Shown in pieces: positions 6,905-10,017 of a DNA stretch of 10,017 bases. How positions within the stretch are numbered: the stretch's first letter is position 1; every line of letters begins with the position of its first letter. The translations under genes and the position numbers were made by a program. The DNA comes from Gammaproteobacteria bacterium (lineage in GTDB: Bacteria; Pseudomonadota; Gammaproteobacteria; Pseudomonadales; Azotimanducaceae), in NCBI GenBank assembly GCA_002712135.1, contig PASO01000004.1, forward strand, positions 1 through 10,017, in the 5' to 3' direction. The notes beneath the pieces were generated by a model. It ran no database searches. It had not been told where the DNA came from and saw only the letters and a program-made list of their open reading frames with translations.

Positions 6905-6921
6905 TGGCGCGTTTCGCGCCA
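6905..6921 (+). promoter_or_regulatory. GC-rich hairpin in the TonB receptor leader
   Basis: TGGCGCG-TTT-CGCGCCA is a perfect 7-bp stem with a 3-nt loop, ending 51 nt before the receptor ATG. It has no following T-tract, so it is not a typical terminator. It could be an RNA stability element, an attenuation stem or a DNA operator. Confidence 0.4.
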
Positions 6922-6972
6922 GCGGGATTAGTAACAATAGGTTAAGAGTCCAATTACAGGAGACTTAGTAAG

Positions 6973-9660
6973 ATGGGAAATGAAATATGGGGAAAGTTGG
7001 GGAGGATGGCGCTGCTCTTAGCCTTCGTCTCTCCGGCGTATGCACAAGAAACCGAATCCGGCTTCCAAATTGAGGAAATCGTGGTTACGGCTGAAAGACG
7101 TGAAGAAACTATTAATGATGTTCCAGTATCATTAACCGCATTTAATACTGAAGCACTTGATCAGCTCGGGATATACGATGATCAGGATCTGGAAGCGCTT
7201 ACTCCGGGACTTCAGTTTGGCCAAGAAGAAGAGGGTGATGGCCAGGGTACGGTCATGCGTGGTATCGGCACATACACTGGTGGCGCGAGCCACGCAGACA
7301 CCGCTGTAGCCGTATACGTTAATGGCGCTTACAGCCGGTCCCAAATTGGAATTGCTGGCAACATGTTCGATGTCAACCGAATAGAAGTTGCTAGAGGTCC
7401 ACAAGGTACATTGCATGGTAAGAACTCAATCGGTGGTTCCATCAGTTACTTCATGAACAAGCCAACTGGCGAATGGGACGTCAAAGCCATGGCGGAAATT
7501 ACAGACCAGGTTACCGAGCGAGTTTCTATCGCTTTTGGTGGTCCATTAATCGGCCCATTTAGTTTCCGGATCACTGCTGGTAGCTTTACTGGCGACGGTG
7601 CCCAAGAAAATATTGGTCTGGGTGGAAACTATGATGCTCCTGATCTAACTACTTACGCCCCCCAGTTACGATTGCAGTCTGGAGCTCTTGATATCAATGT
7701 TCGTTACTCTTACAGCCATGATACTGGTATCCCAAGAAGTCCGTTGATGCTTTATAACCCTGATAGAGATATCCCTTACATATGTGAAGGTCCGTTTGCA
7801 CACAACACAGTGTACGATCAGCTCACCGACGATAATCTGACAGGAACCATCGGTGGCGTGCCCTACTCATGTAATGGAAGCTACGATGCCCCTGAAAATC
7901 CTTGGTATGGCTATTATGAAGAGTCCCCCGCGGTAGCAGATTGCGGTAGAGCAATTGCGAACAACTGCGATGATCTAAAAAACGTCCTTAACGTTAACCG
8001 TCCCGGGACTTCTGATGTTGAGAGAGAAGGTTGGGAAGTTAACGCCTTGTTAGAGATCACTGATGGCTTGGTCCTCGAATATGTTTATGGAGAGAATCAG
8101 CTTTACCAGAACACCTCGCGTGACCTTGACCTAACTAATCAGATCGCAGCTCCAACGCCAGGCGGTACATGGTATGACCGTCGTAACCGATCACCATTTG
8201 AAATGGAAGATGAGTCTCACGAATTGCAACTTGTGTCTAACTTCGATGGTAAATTGAACTTTATTGTCGGGGTTTACCAGCACGAAGGTTTTAACCTTTG
8301 GGCGATATCAAGAGACAATTTTGCTTGGGACCCTGTAGATTATGGAAACACTTTCGCGGCATGTACAGCAGCAGGGTTTGAAGGTTCCAGCTCTGACTGG
8401 GGCGGGGACAGCACTTACTGTACAGGTGATCCAAAGGGAGACATCCTGAACATTAACCCGGACGACAACGTTACACAAAACTATTTCGGTACTGATTCAA
8501 TATTGGAAGCAGAGGCGTACTACGCTCACGTTACTTACGACATGAGCGAGCAATGGACGTTCTCAGCGGGTGCGCGACACACGGAAGACACGAAGTATCG
8601 TAACGTACAGTTCATCTATTGGCAGAAGAATGATGTCTCCTACATGGGAGACACTCCTTTTACTACCGTTTATGAGGCTGTCGAGAAGCCAACCAGTGCC
8701 AACGCCCAGGAAGCAGCACCGAAAGTGTCATGGGATGCTGTGATCTGGTCAGTGGACGCAGAGTATCGTCCGTCGAATGACTATATGATCTACGGTCGTA
8801 TATCAACCGGCTATCGTGCGGGTGGTTTTAACGACTCCAGCGCGTATAACCCTCCTATAAAAGAAGAACACCTCGTTAATTATGAGGGGGGCGTCAAAGG
8901 CTTGTTTATGGATCAAAGGCTGAATATGCAGTTCTCAGCATTTTTCCAAGATTTCCAAGATCGTCAACAGGTAGCTGAGATGGATGCGGGTTTACCCCTT
9001 TGTAGCGCTAATCAGTCTACACAGTGTCTGTCGCCAACGGCTTCAAGTCCTTTGCAGGAGTACACGACGAATATCCCAGACTCTGAAATCTATGGTTTCG
9101 AGGTTCAAGGTGATTATTACGTTACTCCCCAGTTCAAGGTTGGTGGATACTATACTTTCCTTGAATCATCGCTAGGTACTTTTACAGCGACGACTCTGGG
9201 CGATCCGAGTCCGCTTGTAGGTACTCATACCTACTTGGACCAAACCTCAGGGGAGATGAGGACTGCACCCTATACCTTGCCAAAAGACTGGACGGGTAGC
9301 AGGCTGCCACAGCAGCCTCAGCATAAGTGGGCCATTACTGCCGCTTATGAAACTTCCTTCGATTCGATTCCTGGATCATTCAATTTCTCAGGCTGGTTAA
9401 ACTACACTGGTGAGAGATATCCGATGGTTCGTAATGTCGAGTCGCAAATAATGGCAGCGTACAATCGTGTGGATGTGAGAGCTACCTGGACCTCTCCTGA
9501 CGAGAACCTCACAATATCTGGTTTCGTTCAAAACTTAATGGATGAGACTGGTTTGGTTGCTTACCTTCCATTTGGTGGGGGATCAAACCCACTTTATGTT
9601 CCGAAAGGAACACTCACTGATTCTAGAAGGATGGGTGTGATTGTTAATTGGAGCATGTAG
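6973..9660 (+). CDS. TonB-dependent outer-membrane receptor
   Basis: This 895-residue protein has a signal peptide: an N-terminal region with Lys8 and Arg11, the hydrophobic core MALLLAFV (12-19) and a likely cleavage after AYA (residue 24). The TonB box region IEEIVVTAERREE (33-45) follows. The plug domain shows VPVSLTAF, LTPGLQFG, VMRGIGTY, VAVYVNGAY and the strongly conserved VNRIEVARGPQGTLHGKNSI run, ending in GGSISYF. The remainder is alternating aromatic beta-barrel sequence, including ISTGYRAGGFND and GFVQNLMDETG. The C-terminus ends GVIVNWSM, with Trp893 near the end rather than a terminal Phe. It would take up a large solute across the outer membrane using TonB/ExbBD energy. Family resemblance is to proteobacterial receptors often labelled siderophore receptors, but the sugar-gene context suggests an oligosaccharide. 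Eight cysteines fall in four close pairs in loop regions. The start has AGGAG 10 nt upstream, and a strong terminator follows. Confidence 0.95.
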   Translation: MGNEIWGKLGRMALLLAFVSPAYAQETESGFQIEEIVVTAERREETINDVPVSLTAFNTEALDQLGIYDDQDLEALTPGLQFGQEEEGDGQGTVMRGIGTYTGGASHADTAVAVYVNGAYSRSQIGIAGNMFDVNRIEVARGPQGTLHGKNSIGGSISYFMNKPTGEWDVKAMAEITDQVTERVSIAFGGPLIGPFSFRITAGSFTGDGAQENIGLGGNYDAPDLTTYAPQLRLQSGALDINVRYSYSHDTGIPRSPLMLYNPDRDIPYICEGPFAHNTVYDQLTDDNLTGTIGGVPYSCNGSYDAPENPWYGYYEESPAVADCGRAIANNCDDLKNVLNVNRPGTSDVEREGWEVNALLEITDGLVLEYVYGENQLYQNTSRDLDLTNQIAAPTPGGTWYDRRNRSPFEMEDESHELQLVSNFDGKLNFIVGVYQHEGFNLWAISRDNFAWDPVDYGNTFAACTAAGFEGSSSDWGGDSTYCTGDPKGDILNINPDDNVTQNYFGTDSILEAEAYYAHVTYDMSEQWTFSAGARHTEDTKYRNVQFIYWQKNDVSYMGDTPFTTVYEAVEKPTSANAQEAAPKVSWDAVIWSVDAEYRPSNDYMIYGRISTGYRAGGFNDSSAYNPPIKEEHLVNYEGGVKGLFMDQRLNMQFSAFFQDFQDRQQVAEMDAGLPLCSANQSTQCLSPTASSPLQEYTTNIPDSEIYGFEVQGDYYVTPQFKVGGYYTFLESSLGTFTATTLGDPSPLVGTHTYLDQTSGEMRTAPYTLPKDWTGSRLPQQPQHKWAITAAYETSFDSIPGSFNFSGWLNYTGERYPMVRNVESQIMAAYNRVDVRATWTSPDENLTISGFVQNLMDETGLVAYLPFGGGSNPLYVPKGTLTDSRRMGVIVNWSM

Positions 9661-9707
9661 TAGTGAAACTCCAAGATTGGTGGTTAGTCCGCTAGTCCGT
9701 TACTAAG

Positions 9708-9735
9708 AAAAACCCTCCTTATGGAGGGTTTTTTT
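9708..9735 (+). terminator. Rho-independent terminator after the TonB receptor gene
   Basis: CCCTCC (9713-9718), loop TTAT (9719-9722) and GGAGGG (9723-9728) form a perfect stem followed by seven T residues (9729-9735). Five A residues before the stem (9708-9712) pair with the T-tract, so the structure could also terminate on the minus strand. It lies about 50 bp beyond the receptor stop and separates it from the next gene, which therefore needs its own promoter. Confidence 0.93.
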
Positions 9736-9835
9736 GTAAAACGTTTGGTTTCGTACTACTGGATTGAATCAGAGGGGAGGTGGTTCCTCTCGAGATTTCC
9801 ATGGGTTGAAATATAGGCGAAGAAGTTTGATTCTG

Positions 9836-9850
9836 AGGTTTCTAAAACCT
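9836..9850. repeat. Inverted repeat AGGTTT-CTA-AAACCT
   Basis: Perfect 6-bp arms with a 3-nt centre lie about 30 bp before the GH172-like start, next to the palindrome at 9859-9870. It is AT-leaning with no T-tract, so a regulatory role is more likely than termination, though it may be chance. Confidence 0.3.
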
Positions 9851-9858
9851 AGTCCTAA

Positions 9859-9870
9859 ATCGGTACCGAT
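9859..9870. promoter_or_regulatory. 12-bp perfect palindrome (ATCGGTACCGAT) before the GH172-like gene
   Basis: A perfect 12-bp dyad ends 8 nt before the ATG at 9879, occupying the place where a ribosome binding site would normally be. No good Shine-Dalgarno sequence is visible there. It is a candidate operator for a dimeric sugar-responsive repressor, or an RNA hairpin affecting initiation. Confidence 0.35.
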
Positions 9871-9878
9871 ATTTCTCG

Positions 9879-10017
9879 ATGCAACTTAAAAGCCTAGCAA
9901 AACTGCGTAAAGCAAAAACTGGACGAAAATCTTCTTGGGATACCCGTGGCCGAAATAGTTATTTTTGGATCGTCCCGCCAGGGAAGTCAAGAGTGCTTGC
10001 GGAGATTGAAGGGCCCG
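9879..10017 (+). CDS. DUF2961 / GH172-like glycoside hydrolase, N-terminal fragment
   Basis: An ATG at 9879 opens a frame of 46 codons that runs off the window end with no stop. An in-frame TAA at 9843-9845 and no other in-frame ATG support this start. The segment TGRKSSWDTRGRNSYFWIVP (residues 14-33), followed by PGKSRVLAEIEGP, matches the conserved opening of DUF2961 proteins, where a Ser-Ser-x-Asp motif is followed by Gly-x-Asn and then a PG-x-x-x-VLA-x-IEGPG strand. DUF2961 is classified as glycoside hydrolase family 172, whose known members act on difructose anhydrides and on D-arabinofuranosides. No signal peptide is seen at this start, so either the enzyme is cytoplasmic or the true start differs. 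The first strand of the fold is all that is present, so specificity cannot be judged. Its place after the TonB receptor fits a glycan-use locus. Confidence 0.75.
   Translation, partial: MQLKSLAKLRKAKTGRKSSWDTRGRNSYFWIVPPGKSRVLAEIEGP

Larger units (their letters stand above)
6581..6972. promoter_or_regulatory. Divergent intergenic region upstream of the TonB receptor
   Basis: This 392-bp stretch separates the minus-strand transposase-like gene from the plus-strand receptor and has no coding sequence I can support. It holds a 6-bp inverted repeat at 6661-6679, a perfect TATAAT at 6731-6736 without a good -35 partner, a direct repeat TATCTAT at 6812-6818 and 6826-6832 flanking CGCTAGC, a G-rich tract at 6874-6888 and a stable hairpin at 6905-6921. 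The ribosome binding site AGGAG (6958-6962) is 10 nt before the receptor ATG. If TATAAT is the -10 box, the receptor mRNA has a leader of well over 200 nt, ample for post-transcriptional control. Confidence 0.5.

Noticed and set aside
1..10017. CRISPR array, tRNA, rRNA or toxin-antitoxin pair
   Set aside because: No regularly spaced repeats, cloverleaf-like sequence or paired small genes were seen on either strand.

Overview
The window looks like part of a carbohydrate-utilisation locus from a Gram-negative bacterium, most likely a free-living, possibly marine, proteobacterium. The best evidence for this is an 895-residue TonB-dependent outer-membrane receptor with a cleavable signal peptide, together with sugar-enzyme genes, Shine-Dalgarno leaders, short intergenic gaps and balanced base composition. 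No rRNA, tRNA, CRISPR array or intact insertion sequence was seen.

Layout. 1-180 may be the 3' tail of an upstream gene, with a weak resemblance to the C-terminus of a LysR-type regulator. 362-3962 is a tight plus-strand cluster: an extended short-chain dehydrogenase/reductase of the NAD-dependent epimerase / dihydroflavonol-reductase type, a PhyH-family Fe(II)/2-oxoglutarate dioxygenase, and an FGGY sugar kinase closest to xylulokinases. The last two genes are 1 bp apart. 3963-4262 is a convergent intergenic region. 4263-5255 (minus) is a xylose-isomerase-like TIM-barrel protein, most likely starting at TTG. 5333-6580 (minus), just upstream of it, is an intact 415-codon ORF that is recognisably an IS4-type transposase relative but has lost most of its expected catalytic residues. 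6581-6972 is a regulatory-looking divergent region. 6973-9660 (plus) is the TonB-dependent receptor, followed by a strong Rho-independent terminator at 9708-9735. At 9879 a new plus-strand gene starts whose N-terminus matches the DUF2961/GH172 glycoside hydrolase family; the window cuts it off.

How the parts may fit (inference). The receptor would import a glycan fragment across the outer membrane and the GH172-like enzyme would cleave it. The TIM-barrel protein would isomerise or epimerise the released sugar and the FGGY kinase would phosphorylate the resulting ketose. The dehydrogenase and dioxygenase would act on an oxidised, methylated or otherwise modified sugar. The substrate cannot be read from the sequence; a pentose or fructofuranose-type sugar is a reasonable guess from GH172 plus a xylulokinase-like kinase. 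The most unusual elements are the apparently catalytically dead but open transposase-like gene inside this locus and the pairing of a PhyH dioxygenase with a sugar kinase.
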